Of a stretch of DNA of 64,000 nt, positions 1 to 7,084 are shown piece by piece. The translations under genes were made by a program, and so were the position numbers. The notes beneath the pieces were generated by a model, which saw only the letters and a list, made by a program, of their open reading frames with translations, had not been told where the DNA came from and did not search any database. Source of the DNA: Paenibacillus sp. FSL R5-0912 (GTDB taxonomy: Bacteria; Bacillota; Bacilli; Paenibacillales; Paenibacillaceae); assembly GCF_000758605.1 (NCBI RefSeq), contig NZ_CP009282.1, positions 7,068,001 through 7,132,000 of the forward strand. Direction: 5' to 3'. The first letter of the stretch is position 1. Each line of letters begins with the position of its first letter.

Positions 1-164
1 AATACAAATGCGACGAGTTGTATGCACCTGAATGCGACGGCGGAATTCTGTGGAATGACCCTGATATCGCCATTGAGTGGCCGATTGATGTTATACCAGT
101 GCTGTCTGTTAAAGATGAGAACGCACCGCAGTTAAAAGACGTTAAACTTAATTTTGTATATTAA
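1..164 (+). CDS. rfbC: dTDP-4-dehydrorhamnose 3,5-epimerase, C-terminal part (5' end outside window)
   Basis: Reading frame 3 is open from the window edge to a TAA at 162-164 and gives about 53 residues. They include GGILWNDPDIAIEWP, the conserved C-terminal block of RmlC/RfbC epimerases, which convert dTDP-4-keto-6-deoxyglucose on the way to dTDP-L-rhamnose for surface polysaccharides. Only the tail is present, so catalytic residues cannot be checked. The other rhamnose genes would be expected to the left of the window. It converges on the minus-strand gene ending at 277, with a shared hairpin between them. The family call rests on this C-terminal signature alone. Confidence 0.82.
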   Translation, partial: YKCDELYAPECDGGILWNDPDIAIEWPIDVIPVLSVKDENAPQLKDVKLNFVY

Positions 165-190
165 ATACTGAATCCATTCTAAAATTCAAC

Positions 191-240
191 AAAAATAACG
201 CCCCGGCTCATCGTTAGCCTAGGGCGTTATTTTCTGTTCT
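191..240. terminator. Bidirectional intrinsic terminator between convergent genes
   Basis: AAAAATAACGCCC (191-203) pairs with GGGCGTTATTTT (222-233) around an 18-base loop. There are A/T runs on both sides, so it can end rfbC on plus and the gene at 277-2253 on minus. Confidence 0.85.
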
Positions 241-276
241 TTAGTTTCTTGTCAAAGGACTACCATAAATTTACGT

Positions 277-2253
277 CTAGCCCATTCCCCCTACTTCCCC
301 CCACCCAAACGACCCCAGCACCCTCTCCAACACCGCCTGCAGGCTGGCTGTTGCATTGGCATCGTTCAGCGTGACGGTGATCGTGTAGACCACATCATTT
401 TTGCCGAAAATGATGTTTCGCGTGCTCACAGGGATACTGTTCTTGGTCTGCTGTACGGTGAGAATTGTGGCAGGCACTCCCGCAAAGGTGGTTTCCTCCA
501 CACTTTTCACCTGCGGCCCTTTCGGGTCTTTTTTGGTATTCTGGTAATAGCTCTGCAGCTGGCTGACGGCATATTCCATGGTAACATCCGGACTGGCGTA
601 GATCTGGAACCGTCCGCCGGTGAAGCGGTATTCCACGGTCTGGCTCTCAAAAAGATCCTGATATGGCGTCCATAGGCGCGGAATATCAATGCTGTAGCCG
701 TAAGCTTTGGAGCTCTTAGGGATCGACTTTGTGCTGAGCAGTGCGTAATCATCGGTTTCCAGACGGCCAAAGTTCTCCTTGATCTGCTCAAAATCAATAT
801 CGATGGAGTTTAGCACATCTGTGAACCGCGCCTTGTCGTCATCCTGTCCCGATGCTGTCCGGTATTCAAAATAATAGCGATAGCCGTTCTTCAGCAGCAG
901 AATTTGATATTCCGTACTCCAGCCGTTGCCTGGATTGAGTCCGATTTCATTAATCAATACCGGCTCACCGGAGACTTTGCCTGCAATGCCGTTCTTCAGG
1001 GTATAGGCTTCGGTCACATAGGTGTCACGCAGCTGCGACTCCAGTTCCCGGCTCCAGCTCTCAAGCGTTGAGCCCGCAGGGGCGGAGCTCACTTTTACAC
1101 GCAGATAACTTCCCTGTTTGCTCTCATACAATAAATGCTGGTCATCCACACTCCAGTCTGCCGGCACCAGCAGCGAGATTCCGTAGTCTTCGTTATATCC
1201 TTCGCGCAGCCCGTTTGTGACTGTGGAGAGATCGCGGATGCTTTTGTCGGAAGAATTATAGGAAGGTTGGAAGGAGTCCAGCAGCACGGCATACTGATCC
1301 AGATCTTTATAGTTCACTGCGTTATCGTCCGTCAGATAAATTTCATACAGCCTGCCGTCAGCATAATATTGCCTGCCTTCCCATAGCGCTCCGCTGGAAT
1401 CCTTGCTGACTATCCGGGCGTAAGGAACCTTGGCTTCAGGCACAACCTCCCGGTCCAGTACAGTCTCTCCGCCCTCCTCCGATGACCGCACCAGATTCTC
1501 CAGCAGCCCTTCCGGATCAAGCAGCACCTCCTGCGGTGAAGCATGGACCTCCAGATAATAATCATTCTCTGCACTCATAAAAGTCGCTACATTCTCATTC
1601 CCACCGCTGTCACCCACGACAAGTCCGGGAGGATAATTCATGCTCCATTCAAAATAACTGTTGCCGATCCGGGTCTTGCCGACATCACTGTCGATGCCGC
1701 TCTCCGGTTCTGCTGCCGCCTCCTTCTCCGAAGGAGTAAGTGTCACCAGTAATCCCCCGCCATCTGCCGCAGTAATCCGCGCACCGAGCACTCCGGTCAC
1801 GAACCGTAGGGGCACCATCAGCACACCGGAAACCATCCGCGGCGGCGCAGCAAGCTTAATTTTGACGCCATCCTTCCAGGCAGTGGTACTGCCTATCGTC
1901 ATCGCTCCGGTATGCGGACCGTACATCAGCTTCACTACATTGTTACCTTCAAGAGAGACTGTGCTGCCGAATGCTTTTTTGAAAATCCCCAGCGGTACCA
2001 TGACCGCCCCGCTCTCCGTAAAAGGTTTCTGAATCAATATCGGTTCGCCGTTAACCTTTGCAGATGTACTGCCTACTTTGAGGCTTAGCTTTAGAATCGG
2101 AGTTTCTGCCGCATAGGCATTCATACCAGGAAATACAGCTAGCAGCAAAAGCACTACCAGCATGACAGACAGTCCACGGAGTATATAACCCATCCCCAAT
2201 CGCGGCGTTCCTGCTTCTGCAAGCCTTCTACTCTTCCGCCTGATCATCGCCAT
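277..2253 (-). CDS. Secreted protein with copper amine oxidase N-terminal-like (stalk) domain
   Basis: A 658-residue exported protein. Residues about 24-48 form a signal peptide ending near AYAAE. Residues about 50-170 match the copper-amine-oxidase N-terminal-like repeat common in Paenibacillus surface proteins, with NGEPILIQKPF, MVPLGIFKKAFG and MVPLRFVTGVLGA. The remaining ~480 residues contain repeated beta-rich modules (YGISLLVPADWSV and YGYSIDIPRLWTPY head two similar units) and no catalytic motif I recognise. The name is structural and does not imply copper or oxidase activity. It overlaps the end of the upstream HtrA-like gene by 26 bases, which suggests translational coupling, and it ends at the shared terminator at 191-240. 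The exact start is uncertain, since M1 and M3 are both possible. Confidence 0.8.
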   Translation of the reverse strand: MAMIRRKSRRLAEAGTPRLGMGYILRGLSVMLVVLLLLAVFPGMNAYAAETPILKLSLKVGSTSAKVNGEPILIQKPFTESGAVMVPLGIFKKAFGSTVSLEGNNVVKLMYGPHTGAMTIGSTTAWKDGVKIKLAAPPRMVSGVLMVPLRFVTGVLGARITAADGGGLLVTLTPSEKEAAAEPESGIDSDVGKTRIGNSYFEWSMNYPPGLVVGDSGGNENVATFMSAENDYYLEVHASPQEVLLDPEGLLENLVRSSEEGGETVLDREVVPEAKVPYARIVSKDSSGALWEGRQYYADGRLYEIYLTDDNAVNYKDLDQYAVLLDSFQPSYNSSDKSIRDLSTVTNGLREGYNEDYGISLLVPADWSVDDQHLLYESKQGSYLRVKVSSAPAGSTLESWSRELESQLRDTYVTEAYTLKNGIAGKVSGEPVLINEIGLNPGNGWSTEYQILLLKNGYRYYFEYRTASGQDDDKARFTDVLNSIDIDFEQIKENFGRLETDDYALLSTKSIPKSSKAYGYSIDIPRLWTPYQDLFESQTVEYRFTGGRFQIYASPDVTMEYAVSQLQSYYQNTKKDPKGPQVKSVEETTFAGVPATILTVQQTKNSIPVSTRNIIFGKNDVVYTITVTLNDANATASLQAVLERVLGSFGWGEVGGMG

Positions 2254-3373
2254 CCCCCTCCGCCTCTTCCGTATTCACCAATGGATCACCTTGGCCCAGA
2301 ACAAGGCTTCTGGCGACGATATCGCCGTCACTTTGCATGAGCAGCTTGACCACTGCACCCGGTTTGTATTGCTTGAACCATTCATTAATGTCCACAAGCG
2401 ACGTGACCCGGTGGCCGTCTATCGCATACAGCGCATCTCCCTCGGCAATTCCTGCCTTTCGTGCTTCTGCAGTGGCCACCTTCGTAACCGTTAAAGGCTC
2501 CTGCGTAGGCAGCCCCACAATGACGGGCCAGCTCTCCTCCAGCTCCACCCCGAGACTCGGACGCCGGACCTCCCCGTATTTAAGGAGCTGATTCATAATG
2601 TACTGTACCGTATCTGCGGGGATGGAGAACCCCATATTCTCTACACCTACTGCTGCGTATTTTAAGCTGTTGATTCCAAGGACCTCACCCTTCATGCTGA
2701 CCAGCGGCCCCCCGCTATTGCCTGGGTTAATCGCCGTATCGCTCTGAATAAGCCGGTAAGCCGCATCCACCGAACGATTGAGACCGCTGATCACGCCCAC
2801 GGTAGCCGAATTTCTGAGTGAGAAGGATATCGGTGTCCCAATTGCTATAACCTTGTCTCCCACCTGCAGACCCGCTGAGGTACTGGCGAATGTTGCAGGC
2901 TTCAGGGATTTGGCCTTGATTTTGATCAGTGCAAGATCACTGAACTCATCCATATATGTATCTGTGATGTTATAGCTTGTACCGTCAGAGGTAACCACTA
3001 CCGCATTTTGCAGCCCCGTCATGACATGCGCATTGGTAATGATCCACCCGTCCGCTTTGACAATAATTCCTGAGCCGTGTGTCAGATTGTAACGGTCATC
3101 CGGGCCGCTGGCATCCCCGCTTGCTTTACCGATAATGCCCACAACGGACGGCGAGACCGCCCGGATAATTTGTGGAACCGGATCTGCTACGGGCTTAGCC
3201 ACTTGCTCCTTGTTCACAGGTTTAACTCCGCCTACTTGTCCAGCCGTTACAGGACCTGTCCCTCCGTACACTGCACCAAATGCTGACAGCGGATTACCCG
3301 TGAATCCCGATAATAACAACCCGCACAACAGCACAACCCCACTCCGGGCAACTGCATTCTTTCCCCCGTTCAT
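2228..3373 (-). CDS. HtrA/DegP-type trypsin-like serine protease with PDZ domain
   Basis: A 381-residue exported or membrane-anchored S1C serine endopeptidase. A signal or anchor segment lies at about residues 12-35, followed by a linker and the protease domain. The triad is visible as His116 (TNAHV), Asp146 (FSDLALI) and Ser220 (GNSGGPL). A PDZ domain covers about residues 270-360, with the carboxylate-binding loop region PSLGVELEE and AGIAEGDALYAIDG. The family degrades misfolded extracytoplasmic proteins. The acidic tail (EEAEGDGDDQAEE) overlaps the start of the copper-amine-oxidase-like gene, so the two probably form an operon and act together at the cell surface. The precise HtrA paralogue cannot be told. 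Confidence 0.9.
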   Translation of the reverse strand: MNGGKNAVARSGVVLLCGLLLSGFTGNPLSAFGAVYGGTGPVTAGQVGGVKPVNKEQVAKPVADPVPQIIRAVSPSVVGIIGKASGDASGPDDRYNLTHGSGIIVKADGWIITNAHVMTGLQNAVVVTSDGTSYNITDTYMDEFSDLALIKIKAKSLKPATFASTSAGLQVGDKVIAIGTPISFSLRNSATVGVISGLNRSVDAAYRLIQSDTAINPGNSGGPLVSMKGEVLGINSLKYAAVGVENMGFSIPADTVQYIMNQLLKYGEVRRPSLGVELEESWPVIVGLPTQEPLTVTKVATAEARKAGIAEGDALYAIDGHRVTSLVDINEWFKQYKPGAVVKLLMQSDGDIVARSLVLGQGDPLVNTEEAEGDGDDQAEE

Positions 3374-3416
3374 CGCCTTCCCCCTTTCTCCTGTAGAGCT
3401 GATTCCTTTATCATTT

Positions 3417-3464
3417 AAAAAAAGACGCCTTTAGGCTCGCCGGGTGGCGGATAAAGGTGTCTTT
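3417..3464 (-). terminator. Intrinsic terminator for the small membrane protein gene
   Basis: AAAGACGCCTTTA (3421-3433) pairs with TAAAGGTGTCTTT (3452-3464). The minus strand then runs into a T7 tract (A run at 3417-3423). Confidence 0.85.
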
Positions 3465-3500
3465 GAAAGACCTTGCTTCTGAAGTTAGTTGTGCCTGAAC

Positions 3501-3710
3501 TTAGCTGAACCAATTCATAATCATTGCATAATCAGAGACTGCAAAAACCAGCAGGCTCACCACTCCGAAGCCGATGGCAAATTTGTTCTTCTGCGGAGCT
3601 TTCAATAGCCGGACCACACCGATAAGAATCAGGATCGTGAATAGAATCATAAATACATCGAAGGTATGAAATGTAGACGGTTCTTGCGCGGCAGCTTCTG
3701 CAAGCAGCAT
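3501..3710 (-). CDS. Small two-helix membrane protein (DUF2759-like)
   Basis: A 69-residue protein with a short polar N terminus and two hydrophobic helices, about residues 19-38 (FMILFTILILIGVVRLL) and 46-66 (FAIGFGVVSLLVFAVSDYAMIM). They are joined by a basic turn (KAPQKNK). An AGGGAGGGATTGCC stretch just before the ATG supplies the ribosome site, and a clear terminator follows. The size and two-helix pattern resemble the DUF2759 family of Bacillales, but that assignment is from memory of family shape and is tentative. Function is unknown. It sits upstream of the HtrA-like gene on the same strand but is separated from it by the terminator. Confidence 0.65.
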   Translation of the reverse strand: MLLAEAAAQEPSTFHTFDVFMILFTILILIGVVRLLKAPQKNKFAIGFGVVSLLVFAVSDYAMIMNWFS

Positions 3711-4134
3711 GGCAATCCCTCCCTGAAAGTGTTGTCAAGCAAGTTCATCTAATCCATATCACCTTCTATGTTATCGCTACCATTTCAGTGACGCAATAGA
3801 AATTGTCTAAAAATTATGTATTTGTCATAAAAAATATTTCCAAAGCCGGAAATCAGCTGAAATACAGAGATATTTATCATTGACCGTTTGTTGTGATATG
3901 TGATTTTCAAGGAGCTGATTCCTATTGCAACGCAAACAGCCTCTGCTATCTATTCAACGCAAAACCCTCTCTTTGAATCTTACTGCGGACATGCTGTAGT
4001 TATGCCTGTTCTGCTTCGCTGCCGCCAGCTTAATTTTTGTCTGCACACATGAAATCGCATGCCACAACCCTCACTGTAAAACTCCGGACGACGATGTTAT
4101 GATCAGTCATGCAGAACTGGAGGTGCCCGCCGGC
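3711..4134. other. 424-base spacer, promoter region and possible tiny ORF
   Basis: This divergent spacer lies between the small membrane protein (minus) and the DUF3977-like gene (plus). Its left half is AT-rich and presumably holds both promoters, but I see no clean -35/-10 pair. An AAGGAGCTG motif at 3909-3917 precedes two tiny open frames: TTG 3925-3999 (24 residues) and a frame opening at ATT 3924 and running to TGA at 4052 (42 residues). Both are too short and their starts too unusual to call. Confidence 0.4.
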
Positions 4135-4374
4135 TTGAAATACATTGAATTCGGAATAGGAAACAGATGGCTGGTACGGACTGAGACCGAGAAGCCTGAT
4201 GGTACAGAGACCGAAGCACGGGGAATTATCGGGCCTGTTAAATGCCGTTCCCTGTATATAAGAGTCTGGATCAGAAGAACGGTATGGATTCTGGATTCAC
4301 AGGACGGCTTCAAGAAAGCCACAAAACCGCGCAATCAATTCAAAGTGATCTTTGGTATCCGTAGTGAGTTGTAG
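4135..4374 (+). CDS. DUF3977-like small protein
   Basis: A 79-residue basic protein beginning (M)KYIEFGIGNRWLVRTE and containing DGTETEARGIIGPVKC and RVWIRRTVWILDS, ending with KVIFGI. This matches the pattern of the DUF3977 family of Bacillales, whose function is unknown. I placed the start at TTG 4135 rather than ATG 4099 because GGAGGTG (4119-4125) lies nine bases upstream and the family normally begins at this Lys-Tyr-Ile. The 12 extra residues of the longer frame look like translated ribosome-site sequence. It stands alone, upstream of an AT-rich secreted-protein gene on the same strand. Confidence 0.72.
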   Translation: MKYIEFGIGNRWLVRTETEKPDGTETEARGIIGPVKCRSLYIRVWIRRTVWILDSQDGFKKATKPRNQFKVIFGIRSEL

Positions 4375-4570
4375 TAGTGGGTCTTATTGATCCCCTCAGA
4401 CAATTATTTACCCACCATACGCTTCTTACCCGTCTGAGGTACAACAACTTATAACCTAGAATGAGCGTAAAGACTACTCATCTACTACTTTTTATGAAAA
4501 TATTGCTAAAGTGATGGTTATTTTATACAATTAAATCAAATTATACATCCAATTTGTAGGAGAGATTTAT

Positions 4571-5383
4571 TTGAAAAAAGTATTCATTTTTATGTTTGTT
4601 ATTACATCTTTATTTTCTTTTTCTAATAGCACCAGCAGTAATGACCTAAAGGCTAAATCAATTCAAATGAATAAGTTTTTCCGTGCCTGGCAAGGCGTAG
4701 GAGCTGACAAGAAATATATCTATGTGACTTCAGATAGGGATACGAAATTTTCTCTTTCAAATACAATATCTGTGTATGATGTTTCAGGGAAATATGTAGT
4801 AGAAAAACAGTCTGCTTATACCGGTAAAGATAAACAAGGTCGTTTCATGTCTTTTGGAGATTGTTTTGTATCCAATAGTTTTTTGTATGCTACAGTCTAT
4901 AATTTCAATTCAGCACCGCCTATAAATAAGCGCATTAGCCGTGTTGTAAAATACAGTCTACCAGACTTAAAACTGATAGAAGAGTATGATATCGGACAGG
5001 GTACAGCAGAATCATTAGCGACCTACAAAGGGTCTTTCTGGGTAGTGTATCACGATAGAAATGAAGTCAAGCGTTTTGATAGTAAATTTAGATATCAGGC
5101 TACCTATCCACTGTCTGCGAAATTTGGCGGCGAGGGAGGATATCAAGGCATATTTTTTAAAGATAACGAACTTTATGGTAACCTGCATGGTTCCAATCAA
5201 AATGGTAAGGAATATGCCCAAGGATTGGATCATTACAAATTTAACGGCAATACTTTTGAATTTATAGAAAGGATTAAAGTCCCTACTTATGGAGCAGGTC
5301 AGGGTGTTGAAAAGGTAGAGAATAAAGTCTATTGGGTCGATCGACCAGCAAATAAGATTATTATTACAAATGAATTTTTATAA
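4571..5383 (+). CDS. Secreted protein of unknown function, beta-propeller-like
   Basis: A 270-residue protein with a TTG start, preceded by AGGAGA at suitable spacing. A hydrophobic signal sequence spans about residues 4-20 (FIFMFVITSLFSFS). The mature part is a series of Tyr/Gly-rich strands of the type seen in YncE-like propellers (KKYIYVTSD, TISVYDVSGKYV, KGSFWVVYHDRNEVKRFDSKF, NKVYWVDRPANKIIITN). No catalytic motif is recognised. The gene is visibly more AT-rich than everything around it and lies beside an insertion sequence, which suggests horizontal acquisition. No terminator of its own is obvious before the transposon. Function unknown. Confidence 0.7.
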   Translation: MKKVFIFMFVITSLFSFSNSTSSNDLKAKSIQMNKFFRAWQGVGADKKYIYVTSDRDTKFSLSNTISVYDVSGKYVVEKQSAYTGKDKQGRFMSFGDCFVSNSFLYATVYNFNSAPPINKRISRVVKYSLPDLKLIEEYDIGQGTAESLATYKGSFWVVYHDRNEVKRFDSKFRYQATYPLSAKFGGEGGYQGIFFKDNELYGNLHGSNQNGKEYAQGLDHYKFNGNTFEFIERIKVPTYGAGQGVEKVENKVYWVDRPANKIIITNEFL

Positions 5384-5535
5384 TAATTACTGGCAGGAAT
5401 ACGTCTTTATCTTGCCCTCGAATCATAAAGGATAAATTCGATTCCATGGGAATTACTGGAACGCAATACTAAAATAGGCGCATGCCTACCACTACACAGG
5501 ACTTCCACCCTAGAGATTACAACCATAATAAGCGT

Positions 5536-5557
5536 AAAAAAACAGCCCCTGCCCCAC
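5536..5557 (-). terminator. 3' half of the uvrA terminator, displaced by the insertion sequence
   Basis: AGCCCCTGCCCCAC (5544-5557), preceded on the plus strand by an A7 run (5536-5542), is the complement of the half at 7047-7060 apart from two mismatches and one G-U pair. On the minus strand this would be the descending arm and T7 tail of an intrinsic terminator. The insertion sequence now keeps it 1.48 kb from its partner. Confidence 0.75.
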
Positions 5558-5560
5558 CTC

Positions 5561-5573
5561 TGAACTGTGACCC
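5561..5573. repeat. Left terminal inverted repeat of the IS3-family element
   Basis: TGAACTGTGACCC is identical over 13 bp to the complement of 7028-7040. The TG start and CA end are typical of IS3-family tips. Confidence 0.92.
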
Positions 5574-5607
5574 GATTTGAGGACGGTTTAAAAGAAATAC
5601 CCTAGAG

Positions 5608-6450
5608 CTAGCTCGCAAGGAGATGACTTCTGAATTCGTCAGGAGTCATCTTCTTTAATGTCCATTGGTATCGCTCGGAGTTATAGTAGGCAATATATTC
5701 CGAAACACGAGCCCTGACTTCTGTGAGATTCTGACAATCTCGAACGCTCATTTCATCTTTCATATGCCCAAAGAACGACTCCATCGATGCATTGTCCCAA
5801 CAGTTCCCTTTACGGGACATAGACTGTTGAAAACCTGCCTGCTCAATTTGGAGACGAGTTTTAGGATGTGTGTAGTGCATGCCCTGATCGGAGTGGAAAA
5901 TGGCTTCTGGATGAAGATTTCCATCAAGCCGTTCCAGCAGACGCCGAATGGTTTTTTCAACGATTGGTAACTCTAGTGTCCCTGCTACACAGTCAGCAAG
6001 AATTTGCCGGGTTGCTCCATCTTTTATGCACGAAAGATAAGCCCACTGTCCGTTTCCGTACCGCAGATAGGTGATATCGGTTAGAAAGACTTTCTCCGGC
6101 TCTTTCTGGTCAAATTGGCGTTTCAGTAAGTTTGCGCAGGTCTGATGCTCCTGCGTTGCCTTTGCCATCTTACGGTACGGATTAGCTTGCCGTAAGGCTG
6201 CGACAAGGTTAAATTTACGCATTAATCGGCGAATCTTCTTGTGATTCATGGTGACACCGCTGAGATGCTCCAAACGCATCTTAATCACCAAAGCGCCAGC
6301 TCTTCCTTGTAATGCGTTGAAGTGTTGCTTAATAAGAACAAGGTCGCGCTCGTCGTCGGCTGCACGAAGTTGACGCCTTTGCTCGGCGCCCAGCCATCTG
6401 TAATAGCCACTGGTGCTCACAGCGGCGACTCCACATAGATAACGAGTCAT
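5608..6450 (-). CDS. IS3-family transposase OrfB (DDE integrase domain)
   Basis: A 280-residue product from the first ATG. The same frame is open further upstream through KTLTPSERYEIIYHTLRAHGLSR to the end of orfA, so the natural product is probably an OrfAB fusion made by frameshifting. An HTH_21-type block (residues about 35-95, QGRAGALVIKMRLEH) precedes the rve integrase core, with the acidic triad at LTDITYL, FHSDQGMHY and ASMESFFGHMK. The core cuts and joins IS ends with a DDE-type, two-metal mechanism. The reading frame looks intact. Its 3' end lies 35 bases inside the left inverted repeat. Confidence 0.93.
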   Translation of the reverse strand: MTRYLCGVAAVSTSGYYRWLGAEQRRQLRAADDERDLVLIKQHFNALQGRAGALVIKMRLEHLSGVTMNHKKIRRLMRKFNLVAALRQANPYRKMAKATQEHQTCANLLKRQFDQKEPEKVFLTDITYLRYGNGQWAYLSCIKDGATRQILADCVAGTLELPIVEKTIRRLLERLDGNLHPEAIFHSDQGMHYTHPKTRLQIEQAGFQQSMSRKGNCWDNASMESFFGHMKDEMSVRDCQNLTEVRARVSEYIAYYNSERYQWTLKKMTPDEFRSHLLAS

Positions 6451-6509
6451 ACGGCTTAATCCATGGGCTCTCAGGGTGTGATAAATGATTTCGTAGCGCT
6501 CCGAAGGTG

Positions 6510-6941
6510 TTAAGGTTTTCCTTGGTTCCGTTCGAGCGCTTCGAGCTTTTTTAGAAAGTCGACCTCAGCTTCTAGTAATTTAATCTTCGCCTTTGCGCGC
6601 TTCAGTTCTTCGTCAGCAGACAAGGCACATGCAGGCTTTCGTCCAGCGCTGCCTTTGCCACGCCGTTCTTCCAGTAGTCCTAGTTCACCATATTTAGCAA
6701 AGCTATCTCTCCAGCGTTTCAAACTATGCTTTGGTTTTTTAGAACCGATGAGATTTAGGTCAAAGCCCGCCTTAAGAAATATTTCTGACGGGGGTGTCCC
6801 CTCGTTGTAGGCCTTCACTGCCGCCAACTTAAACTCAGCAGTATACGAAATATTCGTCTCGGATACTCGCTGAACATTTGGATTCTTCTCTAATCTTCTA
6901 ATGATATCTTCCGTAAATAGGGTTCGATTTAAATTTCCCAC
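6510..6941 (-). CDS. IS3-family transposase OrfA (helix-turn-helix, leucine zipper)
   Basis: DNA-binding subunit of about 143 residues. A helix-turn-helix (SYTAEFKLAAVKAYNEG and SLKRWRDSFAKYG) is followed by a basic linker and a heptad coiled coil at the C terminus (DEELKRAKAKIKLLEAEVDFLKKLEALE). The frame is open back to 7034 inside the terminal repeat, but residues coded there would come from a hairpin. I prefer the GTG at 6941, which has AAGGAG upstream; this start is not certain. The ORF stops at 6510 just past an A-AAA run (minus strand of 6516-6519) where a -1 slip would enter the orfB frame. Confidence 0.85.
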   Translation of the reverse strand: MGNLNRTLFTEDIIRRLEKNPNVQRVSETNISYTAEFKLAAVKAYNEGTPPSEIFLKAGFDLNLIGSKKPKHSLKRWRDSFAKYGELGLLEERRGKGSAGRKPACALSADEELKRAKAKIKLLEAEVDFLKKLEALERNQGKP

Positions 6942-6976
6942 AGTCTTATCCCGCTCCTTTTCCAATATTCTGATTA

Positions 6977-7032
6977 AAACACAAAAGACCCACAAGAAGG
7001 TCACTTTTTTCAAAGTGTCTTTCTTGTGGGTC
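6977..7032 (-). terminator. Hairpin with T-rich tail at the inner right end of the insertion sequence
   Basis: On the plus strand GACCCACAAGAA (6987-6998) pairs with TTCTTGTGGGTC (7021-7032), and the stem continues through CACTTT/AAAGTG. On the minus strand the hairpin is followed by TTTTGTGTTTT. Transcripts arriving from uvrA would meet this before orfA. It looks like a guard against read-through into the transposase genes and overlaps the right inverted repeat. Confidence 0.75.
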
Positions 7033-7040
7033 ACAGTTCA
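7028..7040. repeat. Right terminal inverted repeat of the IS3-family element
   Basis: GGGTCACAGTTCA is the exact complement of 5561-5573 and is followed by the second CTC target duplicate (7041-7043). Confidence 0.92.
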
Positions 7041-7046
7041 CTCGCA

Positions 7047-7060
7047 GTGGACCATGGGCT
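7047..7060 (-). terminator. 5' half of the uvrA terminator, displaced by the insertion sequence
   Basis: GTGGACCATGGGCT begins 25 bases beyond the uvrA stop codon. Its minus-strand reading AGCCCATGGTCCAC would pair with the strand at 5544-5557 across a six-base loop holding the target triplet. The insertion sequence now separates the two arms. Confidence 0.75.
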
Positions 7061-7084
7061 ATTTAAGCTTGTAGCTTCCTCCGG

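Larger units (their letters stand above)
5561..7040 (-). mobile_element. Complete IS3-family (IS150-group-like) insertion sequence
   Basis: A 1480-bp element bounded by the 13-bp terminal inverted repeats TGAACTGTGACCC (5561-5573, and its complement at 7028-7040). It is flanked by direct CTC triplets (5558-5560 and 7041-7043), a 3-bp target duplication as usual for this family. It carries orfA and orfB on the minus strand with a possible -1 frameshift between them. Both ORFs look intact, so the element may be active. It sits immediately downstream of uvrA, in the same orientation, in what was the loop of the uvrA terminator. Confidence 0.93.

Noticed and set aside
3924..4052. 42-residue frame opening at ATT after AAGGAGCTG
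   Set aside because: ATT starts are very rare and no homologue comes to mind. Kept only as a note in the spacer entry.
4395..4440. CCTCAGAC/GTCTGAGG inverted repeat after the DUF3977-like gene
   Set aside because: Eight-base arms with a loop of about 30 bases and no T run; too weak to call a terminator.
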